DNA from: Thiomargarita sp.
Lineage (GTDB): Bacteria; Pseudomonadota; Gammaproteobacteria; Beggiatoales; Beggiatoaceae
Length of the DNA stretch: 15,566 nucleotides
Assembly: GCA_020721025.1 (NCBI GenBank)
Contig: DYNO01000068.1
Coordinates: forward strand, 1 to 15,566
Direction: 5' to 3'
The notes below the pieces were generated by a model. The model worked only from the letters and a program-made list of their open reading frames with translations, was not told the origin of the DNA and searched no databases. Position numbers and translations under genes: made by a program. Shown piece by piece: positions 8,049-15,406 of this stretch (positions within the stretch are counted from its first letter, which is position 1; each line of letters opens with the position of its first letter).

Positions 8049-8123
8049 TGGGGTATAGCCAAGCGGTAAGGCACCGGGTTTTGATCCCGGCATCCCTAGG
8101 TTCGAATCCTAGTACCCCAGCCA
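8049..8123 (+). tRNA. tRNA-Gln (anticodon TTG)
   Basis: A 75-base cloverleaf. The acceptor stem TGGGGTA/TACCCCA is perfect. The anticodon stem CCGGG/CCCGG has loop TTTTGAT with anticodon TTG at 8081-8083. The T arm is CTAGG-TTCGAAT-CCTAG, the discriminator is G, and CCA is encoded (8121-8123). The sequence closely resembles enterobacterial tRNA-Gln. It lies 28 bases before prs. The order tRNA-Gln then prs is also found in other gammaproteobacteria such as pseudomonads, where ispE precedes it; here ispE is absent. Confidence 0.97.
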
Positions 8124-8151
8124 CCTCATTCCCTAGGTTCATCATGGAATT

Positions 8152-9108
8152 TTGGCAGTGATCAGCCGAGTAACTGTATTTACAGGTAATGCTAACCCTG
8201 CCCTTACAAAAGCAGTGGTGGGCTATCTCAACTTACCCCTAGGCAACGCGCTCGTCGATAGGTTCAGTGATGGCGAAATCATGGTAGAAATTCGTGAAAA
8301 TGTTCGCGGTAAGGACGTTTTCATCATTCAACCTACTTGCGCTCCAACCAATGACAATTTAATGGAATTACTCGTGCTTGTGGATGCGGCATATCGTGCC
8401 TCTGCGGGACGGGTGACTACGGTAATTCCATACTTTGGTTATTCTCGCCAAGATCGTCGCACACGTTCTGCACGCGTTCCTATTACCGCAAAAGTTGTTG
8501 CCAATATGATTTCTAGCGTGGGCACCAGTCGAGTGCTTACTGTGGACTTACACGCCGATCAAATTCAAGGTTTTTTTGACATTCCCGTTGACAATATTTA
8601 TGCCTCTCCCGTGTTATTGGGCGATATTTGGCGGCATGAATATAAAAATCTTGTGGTTGTATCGCCCGATGTTGGGGGCGTGGTGCGTGCCCGAGCCGTT
8701 GCCAAACAACTTGATGATGCCGAACTTGCCATTATTGACAAACGCCGTCCTCGTCCTAACGTCTCGAAAGTAATGAACATTATTGGTGACGTGAGGGATC
8801 GCACTTGTGTTTTAGTCGATGATTTGGTGGACACCGCCGGTACCTTGTGTCAAGCTGCGGGAGCATTGAAAGAACATGGCGCAGCAAAAGTTGTGGCTTA
8901 TTGTACCCATCCGGTGCTCTCAGGCAAAGCAATTGATAATATAGAAAAATCCAAACTTGACGAATTGGTCGTTACCGACAGCATTCCCCTCAATGAACGC
9001 GCTGCCGCCTGCACCCGAATTCGCCAACTCAGCATCGCAGAAATGTTGGCAGAAACCATTCGTCGCATCAGTGAAGAAGAATCAGTCAGTTCCATGTTCA
9101 TGGATTAA
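8152..9108 (+). CDS. prs: Ribose-phosphate pyrophosphokinase (PRPP synthetase)
   Basis: Makes 5-phosphoribosyl-1-pyrophosphate from ribose 5-phosphate and ATP for purine, pyrimidine, histidine, tryptophan and NAD synthesis. The protein matches bacterial class I Prs over its whole length (about 315 residues): RFSDGE, NVRGKDVFIIQ, CAPTNDNLMELLVLVDA, GYSRQDRR, the metal/ATP segment VDLHADQIQGFFD, SPDVGGVVRAR, KRRPRPN, and the PRPP loop DDLVDTAGTL (usually DTGGTL). The start is uncertain. The TTG at 8152 has no well-spaced ribosome site. A GTG at 8158 has GGAA (8146-8149) eight bases upstream. An ATG at 8144 with TAGG six bases upstream is one base out of frame. The gene probably shares the tRNA-Gln transcript. 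rplY and pth, the common downstream partners, are absent. Confidence 0.95.
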   Translation: MAVISRVTVFTGNANPALTKAVVGYLNLPLGNALVDRFSDGEIMVEIRENVRGKDVFIIQPTCAPTNDNLMELLVLVDAAYRASAGRVTTVIPYFGYSRQDRRTRSARVPITAKVVANMISSVGTSRVLTVDLHADQIQGFFDIPVDNIYASPVLLGDIWRHEYKNLVVVSPDVGGVVRARAVAKQLDDAELAIIDKRRPRPNVSKVMNIIGDVRDRTCVLVDDLVDTAGTLCQAAGALKEHGAAKVVAYCTHPVLSGKAIDNIEKSKLDELVVTDSIPLNERAAACTRIRQLSIAEMLAETIRRISEEESVSSMFMD

Positions 9109-9113
9109 TATCT

Positions 9114-9188
9114 GAATCTTAATTTGCTCAATTTAAAGAATTTTATCGTGCATTGCATCAATTCTAAAAACCAAGTAAATTAAGATTC
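9114..9188. repeat. 75-bp interval with 12-15 bp inverted repeats after prs
   Basis: GAATCTTAATTT (9114-9125) and AAATTAAGATTC (9177-9188) are perfect inverted repeats. Pairing extends three more bases inward if one G-T wobble is allowed. The loop is 49-51 bases with no further strong structure. It starts five bases after the prs stop. It may be a small mobile-element relic of the same size class as the repeat at 7841-7913 (unrelated sequence), or a long-armed structure at the end of the prs message. There is no T-tract, so it is not a classical terminator. Confidence 0.45.
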
Positions 9189-9208
9189 TATCCCCAAATC
9201 ATTTGATT

Positions 9209-9236
9209 AATCCTAAAAATCACAAAAATTAGGGTT
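9209..9236 (+). promoter_or_regulatory. Hairpin sequestering the recC ribosome binding site
   Basis: AATCCTAA (9209-9216) can pair with TTAGGGTT (9229-9236), eight pairs including one wobble, around a 12-base A-rich loop. The 3' arm contains AGGG (9231-9234), the only plausible ribosome binding site for recC, six bases before its ATG. In RNA this would lower translation initiation. The pairing is seen; the regulatory effect is inferred, and the AT-rich stem is weak. Confidence 0.35.
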
Positions 9237-9240
9237 CAAC

Positions 9241-12200
9241 ATGTTGCATCTCCACACCAGCAACCGCCTAGAAAATCTCACCGACCGTTTAGCCGATCTC
9301 ATCAAACACCCGCTTGCATCGCCGTTTGACAAAGAAATCATCATCGTACAAAGCAAGGGCATGGAACGCTGGCTGTCAATGCAACTGGCAAATCGCTTGG
9401 GCGTGTGGGCGAATGGACATTTTCCCTTTCCTGACGCGATGTTATGGCGACTGTTTCGTTCCGTTTTAGGAAATTTATCTGAAGTATCGCAATTTGAGCG
9501 GGAAGTGATGACATGGAGTTTGATGGAAATCTTGCCCAATCTACTGACGCAAGAAAAATTTGCCGAATTACGCGATTATTTACAAGAAGGCAATCAAGAA
9601 CTCAAACGATTTCAACTGGCAACCACGCTTGCAGAAGTATTTGACTTATATCTCGTTTTTCGCCCGCAATGGATTCGCAGTTGGGAACGTGATTTGCAAC
9701 CGAAAGAGCTCGAAAGTAATACGCAAGCACATTGGCAGGCTTTGTTATGGAATACCTTGATTCATAAACATAATAATCAACACGAAGCTACCGTCCAACA
9801 ACGCTTTTTAGATACTTTTACCCAACACACCGCCAAATTACCGAAACGGCTATCATTATTTGCAGTTTCTATCCTCCCGCCATTTCACCTAGAAGTCTTC
9901 GCCAAACTCGGCAATGCCACCGATGTGCATCTTTTCATGCTCAACCCGTGTCAAGAATACTGGGCGCACATTTTATCAAAAAAAGATATTGCCCACCGCA
10001 CGCACAACACGGCACAACCCTTGACAGATCAGCATCTTGAAGAAGGCAACAGTTTATTAGCGTCTATGGGAAAAGTGGGACAAGACTTCATTGATATGTT
10101 GTTGAAATTTCAGACAGAAGTGCCGATGATGGCAGAAGATTTTTTTGAATCGCCGTCTGCGGACACCTTACTGGCACATTTGCAACGTGACATGCTCTAT
10201 TTGCGACAACATGGAGTCATGGACGCGAGCGAACCCCTCCCAAAAGCGCAACTTGCTGCGACTGATAAATCAATACAAATTCACGTTTGCCACAGTCCGA
10301 TGCGTGAAGTCGAAGTTTTACACGATCAACTGCTCGCCTTGTTTGAACAACATCCTGATTTACATCCACAAAATGTCGTCGTGATGATGCCCGAAGTAGA
10401 AAAATACGCACCCTACATTCAAGCGGTATTTGCCACTCAGGCTGACGAAAAGCTCCGTATTCCGTTCAGTATCACCGACCGGAGCTTGCGTGCTGAAAGT
10501 TTGCTGATCGACACTTTTTTTGTCATTTTAGAATTATTACGCAGTCGATTTACCGCGACCGATGTTTTAAACATTTTAGACAATGACTCGGTGCAGCAAC
10601 GATTTCAACTGACTGAATCTGAAGTTGAATCAATTCGGAATTGGGTTGAAGCGACACATATTCGTTGGGGTGCGGATGCGGCAAATCGGGCAACTTTCAA
10701 TTTACCTAGTTTTTCTGAATACACTTGGGAAAATGGCTTGCAGCGCATGTTGTTGGGCTATGTGCTACCCGCACAGCAAGAAAAGTTATTTGCCGGGATT
10801 TTGCCATTTGATGACATTGAAGGTCACGACAGCTTGATTTTGGGAAAATTGGCAGATTTTTTAGAAAAACTATTTCACTACGCCAAAATACTGAGTCAAC
10901 CCCATTATCTGATTGAATGGCAAACGATTTTAAGCAATCTCTTTGATACTTTTCTCAGCACCGATGAAACGACAGAATCGCAAGCACAAATCATTCGTAA
11001 CGTATTGAATCAATTGGTTGAACAAGCCAAGTTAGCCCAATTTACTACCGCTGTCAGTGACGAAGTGATTCTTGCTTATTTGCGGCATTATCTCGAAGCA
11101 GAACCTACGACCGCGCATTTTTTAACAGGTAAGGTGACATTTTGTTCTTTATTACCGATGCGTAGTATTCCTTTTAAAGTCGTTTGTTTGCTCGGCATGA
11201 GTGATCGCAATTACCCACGTTCACACCACATTATCAGTTTTGATCTTATTTCTCAAGTTGTTGCCAAGCCCGGCGACCGGTCGCGGCGACAAAATGATCG
11301 TTATTCGTTCTTAGAAGCTCTGTTAGCGGCACGAGACTATTTTTATCTCAGTTATGTCGGTCACAGCATTCATGATAATACAGTGGTTCCCCCGTCGGTG
11401 TTAGTGAGCGAATTGTTGGAAACGATTGAAACGGGCTTTTTTATCGACGAATCTGTAAAAAATCAAAAAAAATCTGTTGTAGAACATTTGATTACTCATC
11501 ATCCGATGCAAGCTTTCAGTCATCGTTACTTCGACGGCAAGGAAGCGAAATTATTCAGTTATTCTAGCGAATATTGTGTGGCGAGTGATGCCCTGTTACA
11601 GCGCAATCATCAGTCGCAAGGCTATGTAAGACAATTCTTTTCTCGTCCGCTGCCCGAACCTCAACCGTTAGAAGAGTGGCAACAGGTGACATTGAATCAG
11701 TTAATTCAGTTTTTCTCTCATCCGATAAAATATTTGTTGAATCATCGCTTAGGAATTCGCTTTAAAACGCATGATATATTGTTAGACAGTACCGAGCCAT
11801 TTCACCTGACAACGTTAGAAGAATATCAATTAAAGCAACTTCTGGCAGAAAAAGGGTTGCAAGGGGTAAATTTGGCAGAATATCACGCGATCATGGCGAA
11901 AACAGGGCAGTTACCGCATGGCAAAATGGGCGATTATGTTTATGAGCAGGTATTGGGTAAGGTGTTACCGTTCATTTCGCAAGTTCAGCAACAGATTTCT
12001 TTAAATAAATTAGAAAGTTATCGGTTCAATTTGTCTTTTCGTCACGCGATTTCGCTCAGTGGTCAATTATCGAATCTGTGGCAAACGCATCTGTTGTATT
12101 ATCGCTGTGCCAAAGTGAAAAGCAAGGATTATGTGAAGGCGTGGTTGCAACATTTGGTGTTGAATACGTTACAAAAATCTGATACTTCGTTGCCAAATCA

Positions 12201-12594
12201 GACAATTTTAATTGCGGAAGATAAAACAGGAGTTAAGATGGAAATTTTTTCGCCTGTGGCTGACAGTGAGCGATTATTGCAAAATTTGCTTGATGATTAT
12301 TGGCGTGGGGTGCGGCAACCGCTGTTGTTTTTTCCGGAAAGTTCGCTTGCGTTTGCAGAAATGTTTGTTAAGAGCAAAAGTGATGAGGATGCGTTGGATG
12401 CGGCATTAGATAAGTGGCGGAACTTTAACGAGTTTAACGATATTCCAAAAGAGGGAGAAGATGAATATCATTTGTTATGCTTCGGCGATGGTGAGGAAAA
12501 CATACCGCTGGAACAGGATGAATTTAAAGGAATTGCGAAGAATTTTTTTATCCCTATGTTGCGGTCGCTTGCTCAAAATGAACATTCTGCCTGA
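9241..12594 (+). CDS. recC: Exodeoxyribonuclease V gamma subunit
   Basis: RecC subunit of the RecBCD helicase-nuclease, which processes double-strand breaks and, in the E. coli enzyme, recognises Chi in the 3'-ended strand. The 1117-residue length is close to E. coli RecC (1122). The amino end matches the family: HTSNRLENL, then IIVQSKGMERWLSMQLAN, then FPFPDAMLW. Further conserved stretches are PPFHLEVFAKL, the VCHSPMREVEVLHDQLL helicase-like motif, RIPFSITDRS, and VTFCSLLPMRSIPFKVVCLL followed by GMSDRNYPR. Start: ATG with AGGG six bases upstream. recB and recD, usually adjacent to recC, are not in the window. The gene is followed by 150 AT-rich bases without a clear terminator and converges on gspE. 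It is flanked upstream by unrelated prs, so it appears as a single relocated gene. Confidence 0.95.
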   Translation: MLHLHTSNRLENLTDRLADLIKHPLASPFDKEIIIVQSKGMERWLSMQLANRLGVWANGHFPFPDAMLWRLFRSVLGNLSEVSQFEREVMTWSLMEILPNLLTQEKFAELRDYLQEGNQELKRFQLATTLAEVFDLYLVFRPQWIRSWERDLQPKELESNTQAHWQALLWNTLIHKHNNQHEATVQQRFLDTFTQHTAKLPKRLSLFAVSILPPFHLEVFAKLGNATDVHLFMLNPCQEYWAHILSKKDIAHRTHNTAQPLTDQHLEEGNSLLASMGKVGQDFIDMLLKFQTEVPMMAEDFFESPSADTLLAHLQRDMLYLRQHGVMDASEPLPKAQLAATDKSIQIHVCHSPMREVEVLHDQLLALFEQHPDLHPQNVVVMMPEVEKYAPYIQAVFATQADEKLRIPFSITDRSLRAESLLIDTFFVILELLRSRFTATDVLNILDNDSVQQRFQLTESEVESIRNWVEATHIRWGADAANRATFNLPSFSEYTWENGLQRMLLGYVLPAQQEKLFAGILPFDDIEGHDSLILGKLADFLEKLFHYAKILSQPHYLIEWQTILSNLFDTFLSTDETTESQAQIIRNVLNQLVEQAKLAQFTTAVSDEVILAYLRHYLEAEPTTAHFLTGKVTFCSLLPMRSIPFKVVCLLGMSDRNYPRSHHIISFDLISQVVAKPGDRSRRQNDRYSFLEALLAARDYFYLSYVGHSIHDNTVVPPSVLVSELLETIETGFFIDESVKNQKKSVVEHLITHHPMQAFSHRYFDGKEAKLFSYSSEYCVASDALLQRNHQSQGYVRQFFSRPLPEPQPLEEWQQVTLNQLIQFFSHPIKYLLNHRLGIRFKTHDILLDSTEPFHLTTLEEYQLKQLLAEKGLQGVNLAEYHAIMAKTGQLPHGKMGDYVYEQVLGKVLPFISQVQQQISLNKLESYRFNLSFRHAISLSGQLSNLWQTHLLYYRCAKVKSKDYVKAWLQHLVLNTLQKSDTSLPNQTILIAEDKTGVKMEIFSPVADSERLLQNLLDDYWRGVRQPLLFFPESSLAFAEMFVKSKSDEDALDAALDKWRNFNEFNDIPKEGEDEYHLLCFGDGEENIPLEQDEFKGIAKNFFIPMLRSLAQNEHSA

Positions 12595-12744
12595 TTCAAC
12601 GTTAAGATGATTTTAGTTATTTAACAACATGGCAACATGATAAATTTTTATTAAATAAAATCTACCGTATCGTCATTTTGTGAAGTTTGATTGTTTAAAA
12701 AGACAGATGACAAAACTATTTTTTGCACCGCAACTGAAGTTTTT

Positions 12745-14193
12745 TTAACTTGCCCGCGTGACTCGAACAATTTCTTCTGGCGTGGTAATCCCTTGAAACA
12801 ATTTTTCCAACGCGTCCTGACGTAGGGTGCGCATTCCCTCTTCAATTGCCTGAGAACGAATCATGCTGGCATCGCCCCCGCTCCCGACCACATGGCGAAT
12901 ATTGTCGGAAATGATAAGCAATTCATAGAGTCCCAGCCGCCCACGATAGCCGGTATTGGCACAACGTTCACAACCTCTGCCCCGCTGAATGACTGGACAG
13001 GCGCGGCGATCAATGCCCAAAAGTTCCGCTTCTTCTGGTGCAAGGGGTTGTTTTTCAGCACAATAGAGACAAATTTTTCTTACCAACCGTTGCGCCATGA
13101 CTGCCATCAAACTTGAACTGATCAAATAAGTGTCAATCCCCATATCTTGCAAACGAGTAATTGCCCCCGCTGCGTCATTGGTGTGCAGGGTGGAAAAAAC
13201 CAAGTGTCCTGTCAATGCCGATTCAATGGCAATTTCTGCGGTTTCATGGTCACGAATTTCCCCGACCATAATAATATCAGGGTCTTGCCGCACGATGGAG
13301 CGTAATCCTGCCGCAAACGTGAGTCCAATTTTAGAATTGACGTGAATTTGCGTGATGCCTTCCAATTGATATTCCACAGGGTCTTCTACGGTGATCATTT
13401 TTTGAGTGCCAGAATTGAGTTTTTCTAGCGTCCCGTATAATGTCGTGGTTTTACCGCTCCCCGTGGGACCCGTCACCAATACCATGCCGTGCGGTTGTTG
13501 AATAATCCGAGCAAACGGCTTGAGAATATCCTCCGGCATTCCTAACTTATCCAAACTGACCGATACGTCGCGCCGATCCAAAATCCGCAATACGATAGAT
13601 TCGCCATGAATGCCCGGCAAGGTGGAAACCCGCATGTCAAGATTACGATCTCCCATTTGATATTGAATTCGTCCATCTTGGGGCAGACGTTTTTCGCCAA
13701 TATCAAGCCGTGCCATCAATTTTACCCGTGATGAAACCGCCGCTTGCACGTTAAACGGTAGTTTTTCAATATTTACCATCACGCCATCAACCCGACAGCG
13801 CACCCGTAAATATTTTTCTTCCGGTTCAAAGTGAATATCACTGGCATTTAAATCTAATGCCCGCTCCATCAAGTGATTGACCATACGAATAATCGGCGCG
13901 TCCGAAGCAATATCTTTCAAATATTCATTATCTAATTGCTCGGCACCATTGTCGGAACCTTCTAATTCGGGAGATAATTTTGCCCGCCAATGTTTCATCA
14001 AGCGTTCGATTTGATCGGGCAGGGCTTTTTGAAAACGGATTTCAGAACCGAGAATAAAACGAATTTTGGCACGATCTTCAATGTCTGGAGGCGTGGCAAA
14101 AAGTAAGCATGGATTTTCGGGAAATTGTTCGACCGGCGCAATTCCCTTTTTCGACAATAATTGAGTAAATAACGGTAAAGTGAGCGCGCTCAT
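12745..14193 (-). CDS. gspE: Type II secretion/type IV pilus assembly ATPase GspE
   Basis: Cytoplasmic hexameric ATPase that powers assembly of the secretion pseudopilus. The 482 residues contain the N2 domain signature NASDIHFEP (116-124), Walker A GPTGSGKTT (242-250), Asp box ITVEDPVEYQ (267-276), Walker B IIMVGE (307-312), His box LTGHLVFSTLHTND (327-340), and a four-cysteine zinc module CLYC (375-378) and CERC (408-411), typical of GspE and MshE/PilB relatives. It is shorter than most GspE proteins (about 500-570) because the extreme N1 domain, which docks on GspL, is reduced. Start: ATG at 14193, 15 bases after the gspM stop, with a weak ribosome site, so coupling to gspM is likely. gspL, gspF and the pseudopilins are not in the window. 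An MSHA-type pilus ATPase is the main alternative. Confidence 0.93.
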   Translation of the reverse strand: MSALTLPLFTQLLSKKGIAPVEQFPENPCLLFATPPDIEDRAKIRFILGSEIRFQKALPDQIERLMKHWRAKLSPELEGSDNGAEQLDNEYLKDIASDAPIIRMVNHLMERALDLNASDIHFEPEEKYLRVRCRVDGVMVNIEKLPFNVQAAVSSRVKLMARLDIGEKRLPQDGRIQYQMGDRNLDMRVSTLPGIHGESIVLRILDRRDVSVSLDKLGMPEDILKPFARIIQQPHGMVLVTGPTGSGKTTTLYGTLEKLNSGTQKMITVEDPVEYQLEGITQIHVNSKIGLTFAAGLRSIVRQDPDIIMVGEIRDHETAEIAIESALTGHLVFSTLHTNDAAGAITRLQDMGIDTYLISSSLMAVMAQRLVRKICLYCAEKQPLAPEEAELLGIDRRACPVIQRGRGCERCANTGYRGRLGLYELLIISDNIRHVVGSGGDASMIRSQAIEEGMRTLRQDALEKLFQGITTPEEIVRVTRAS

Positions 14194-14208
14194 AACTGCA
14201 TCATTAGG

Positions 14209-14787
14209 TTAAGATTTCTTAGGCGGTTTTTCAGCCGGCGGTTGGGGGGGAATATGGGTAAATCCCGTTAATCTTATCGTTCCTTCCAAACTCCGCCCAC
14301 CTCCTTGCACCGTCAATCCCGCGATAGTAAATGCTTGAGGGGCTTTTGCAATTGCTTGTAAAAATTGAAATAATGTTTTCGAGTCCGCGCTAAATTGCAT
14401 GGGTTGTGTGATTACCACCCAGTCGCCTGTGGTTGCAAATTCGGTATTGCCCATCGTTTTATACACCACACCGGATTGTTGCGCCAGTTTGCGTAGAATT
14501 TCTTGCATTTTGACGCTGACCAATTCCTTCGTTTCGTGTGGTTCGTAGGGCAGTAATTTGGCATAAATGGTATCGCGTTCGGCTTTTAATTTTTCATAAT
14601 CGGCGCGCCATACTTCCGTTTTGCGTTCCAATTCCTTCGCTTGCGCGATCTTGGTACGCAGACTTTCAATCGTTTGCTGCTCGTCTTGAATAAATTGATA
14701 AATGCGTGGCGCAATTTCAAACGGTAGCATGTAACCTAAGAAAATCAGGAACATGAACCGAATTAAGCGTTGTTCTCTGGGACTCAA
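14209..14787 (-). CDS. gspM: GspM/PilO-like inner-membrane assembly protein
   Basis: Single-pass inner-membrane protein with a periplasmic domain, of the type that pairs with GspL (or PilN) to anchor the assembly ATPase. The 192 residues begin with SPREQRLI, a typical GspM opening. A membrane helix follows (about residues 10-24), then a coiled-coil segment rich in E, K and R (about 35-75), then a compact domain with QPMQFSADSKTLFQFLQAI. The end is Pro/Lys-rich. The start is TTG (14787-14785) with GAGA about nine bases upstream; an in-frame stop lies 33 bases upstream and no ATG intervenes. It precedes gspE by 15 bases. Its usual upstream partner gspL is missing: the next 490 bases hold no gene, then an IS. 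Either the secretion genes are naturally scattered or the operon was broken here. PilO or MshJ is the alternative name. Confidence 0.75.
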   Translation of the reverse strand: MSPREQRLIRFMFLIFLGYMLPFEIAPRIYQFIQDEQQTIESLRTKIAQAKELERKTEVWRADYEKLKAERDTIYAKLLPYEPHETKELVSVKMQEILRKLAQQSGVVYKTMGNTEFATTGDWVVITQPMQFSADSKTLFQFLQAIAKAPQAFTIAGLTVQGGGRSLEGTIRLTGFTHIPPQPPAEKPPKKS

Positions 14788-14830
14788 GATAATTTCTCGT
14801 TGGCTAAAAATAAAAAATCATGGTTTAACA

Positions 14831-14967
14831 ATTCAGTATTCGAGAGTGAGTTCCTGTTACCAAAATAACTAGATTTAGTTCAATATAGCTATATACGACT
14901 GAATCACCAAATGAATGACTGAATTCTGAACTTGTCTAACATTGACTTCCTGTGACTGAAATCAGTC
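14831..14967. promoter_or_regulatory. Cluster of ACTGAAT/GACTGA boxes upstream of gspM
   Basis: GACTGAAT occurs at 14897-14904 and again exactly 20 bases on at 14917-14924. GACTGAAATCAGTC (14954-14967) is a near-perfect 14-base palindrome of the same box, and its reverse form ATTCAGT lies at 14831-14837. Repeats at two-helical-turn spacing plus a palindrome suggest binding sites for a regulator of the gspM-gspE transcript. No known regulator consensus was recognised, and chance in AT-rich DNA is possible. Confidence 0.35.
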
Positions 14968-15085
14968 GTTCACCATCATTGATAGAGGTTCATAACAGTG
15001 ATTAGTAAGATGATATAGTATGTTTTTGCTGTGCCACTTTACGAAACTAGCGGTACATGATACACTATTTTTTTAAGTAAACGAA

Positions 15086-15225
15086 AACCAAGTTTGCTTG
15101 AAATGGTTGTAAGTTCAAAAATACCAATCACAAAGCTCGAAAACCAAGACATTGGGATTGGTGCGCTCATAGGATGGTTTCTATGAGCTTTGTCGGTTAC
15201 GACCTGATGAGACTAAAAACTCATC
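15086..15225. other. Nested, partly exclusive hairpins next to IS left end
   Basis: Four stems are visible. ACCAATC (15123-15129) pairs with GATTGGT (15156-15162). ACAAAGCTC (15130-15138) pairs with GAGCTTTGT (15185-15193). GCTCATAG (15165-15172) pairs with CTATGAGC (15181-15188) around an 8-base loop. GATGAG (15206-15211) pairs with CTCATC (15220-15225), also around an 8-base loop. The second and third share GAGC and exclude each other. AACCA/TGGTT at 15086-15108 adds a weaker one. This density is not expected of spacer DNA; it may be a structured RNA, or hairpins of an IS200/IS605 right end or guide-RNA scaffold. No Rfam-type family was recognised. Confidence 0.4.
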
Positions 15226-15273
15226 TGCATTTGTTGGGACGGAAGTACAGCAATGTTCTACCGTGTTCAGCAA

Positions 15274-15327
15274 AAATATAGAACCGATTTGAAATCTTTA
15301 ATACCAAGTGAAACAGGTCTATAACCC
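15274..15327. repeat. Right copy of 54-bp exact inverted repeat
   Basis: Exact reverse complement of 1-54. The left border is sharp: flanks just outside the match differ (CAA here, CCT in the other copy read in the same sense), which locates the probable IS boundary. Its outer side continues into the tnpB promoter, while the partner copy runs off the window. Confidence 0.9.
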
Positions 15328-15335
15328 AAAAAGTA

Positions 15336-15364
15336 TTGACAGGTAAAGCATATCACATTAGAAT
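15336..15364 (+). promoter_or_regulatory. Near-consensus sigma-70 promoter of tnpB
   Basis: TTGACA (15336-15341), exactly 17 bases, TAGAAT (15359-15364). The start codon is 42 bases after the -10. GACAGGT within it is repeated in inverse as ACCTGTC (around 15386-15392), so the leader can fold back over the promoter-proximal transcript and place the GAGGAAG ribosome site next to the stem. Confidence 0.75.
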
Positions 15365-15406
15365 CCTCGCCATGACTTAAATGTAACCTGTCTGAGGAAG
15401 TTAGCC

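Larger units (their letters stand above)
14788..15273. other. Gene-free region between gspM and the IS element
   Basis: No reading frame here has recognisable protein similarity. The left half (14831-14967) carries repeated ACTGAAT boxes; the right half (15086-15225) carries nested inverted repeats, both listed separately. For gspM a minus-strand pair TTGGTG and TATATT with 17-base spacing lies around 14876-14910 and is a weak promoter candidate. On the minus strand just inside the IS boundary, a short frame reads LNTVEHCCTSVPTNADEFLV and ends in a stop near 15185. It is too short to assign but could be a decayed transposon gene end. Confidence 0.5.

Noticed and set aside
12645..12662. AT-only palindrome in the recC/gspE gap as a bidirectional terminator
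   Set aside because: No G-C pairs in the stem, so it would be too unstable; no other terminator was found in the gap.
15204..15211. CTGATGAG as a hammerhead ribozyme core
   Set aside because: The required GAAA after stem II and a matching cleavage stem are absent.
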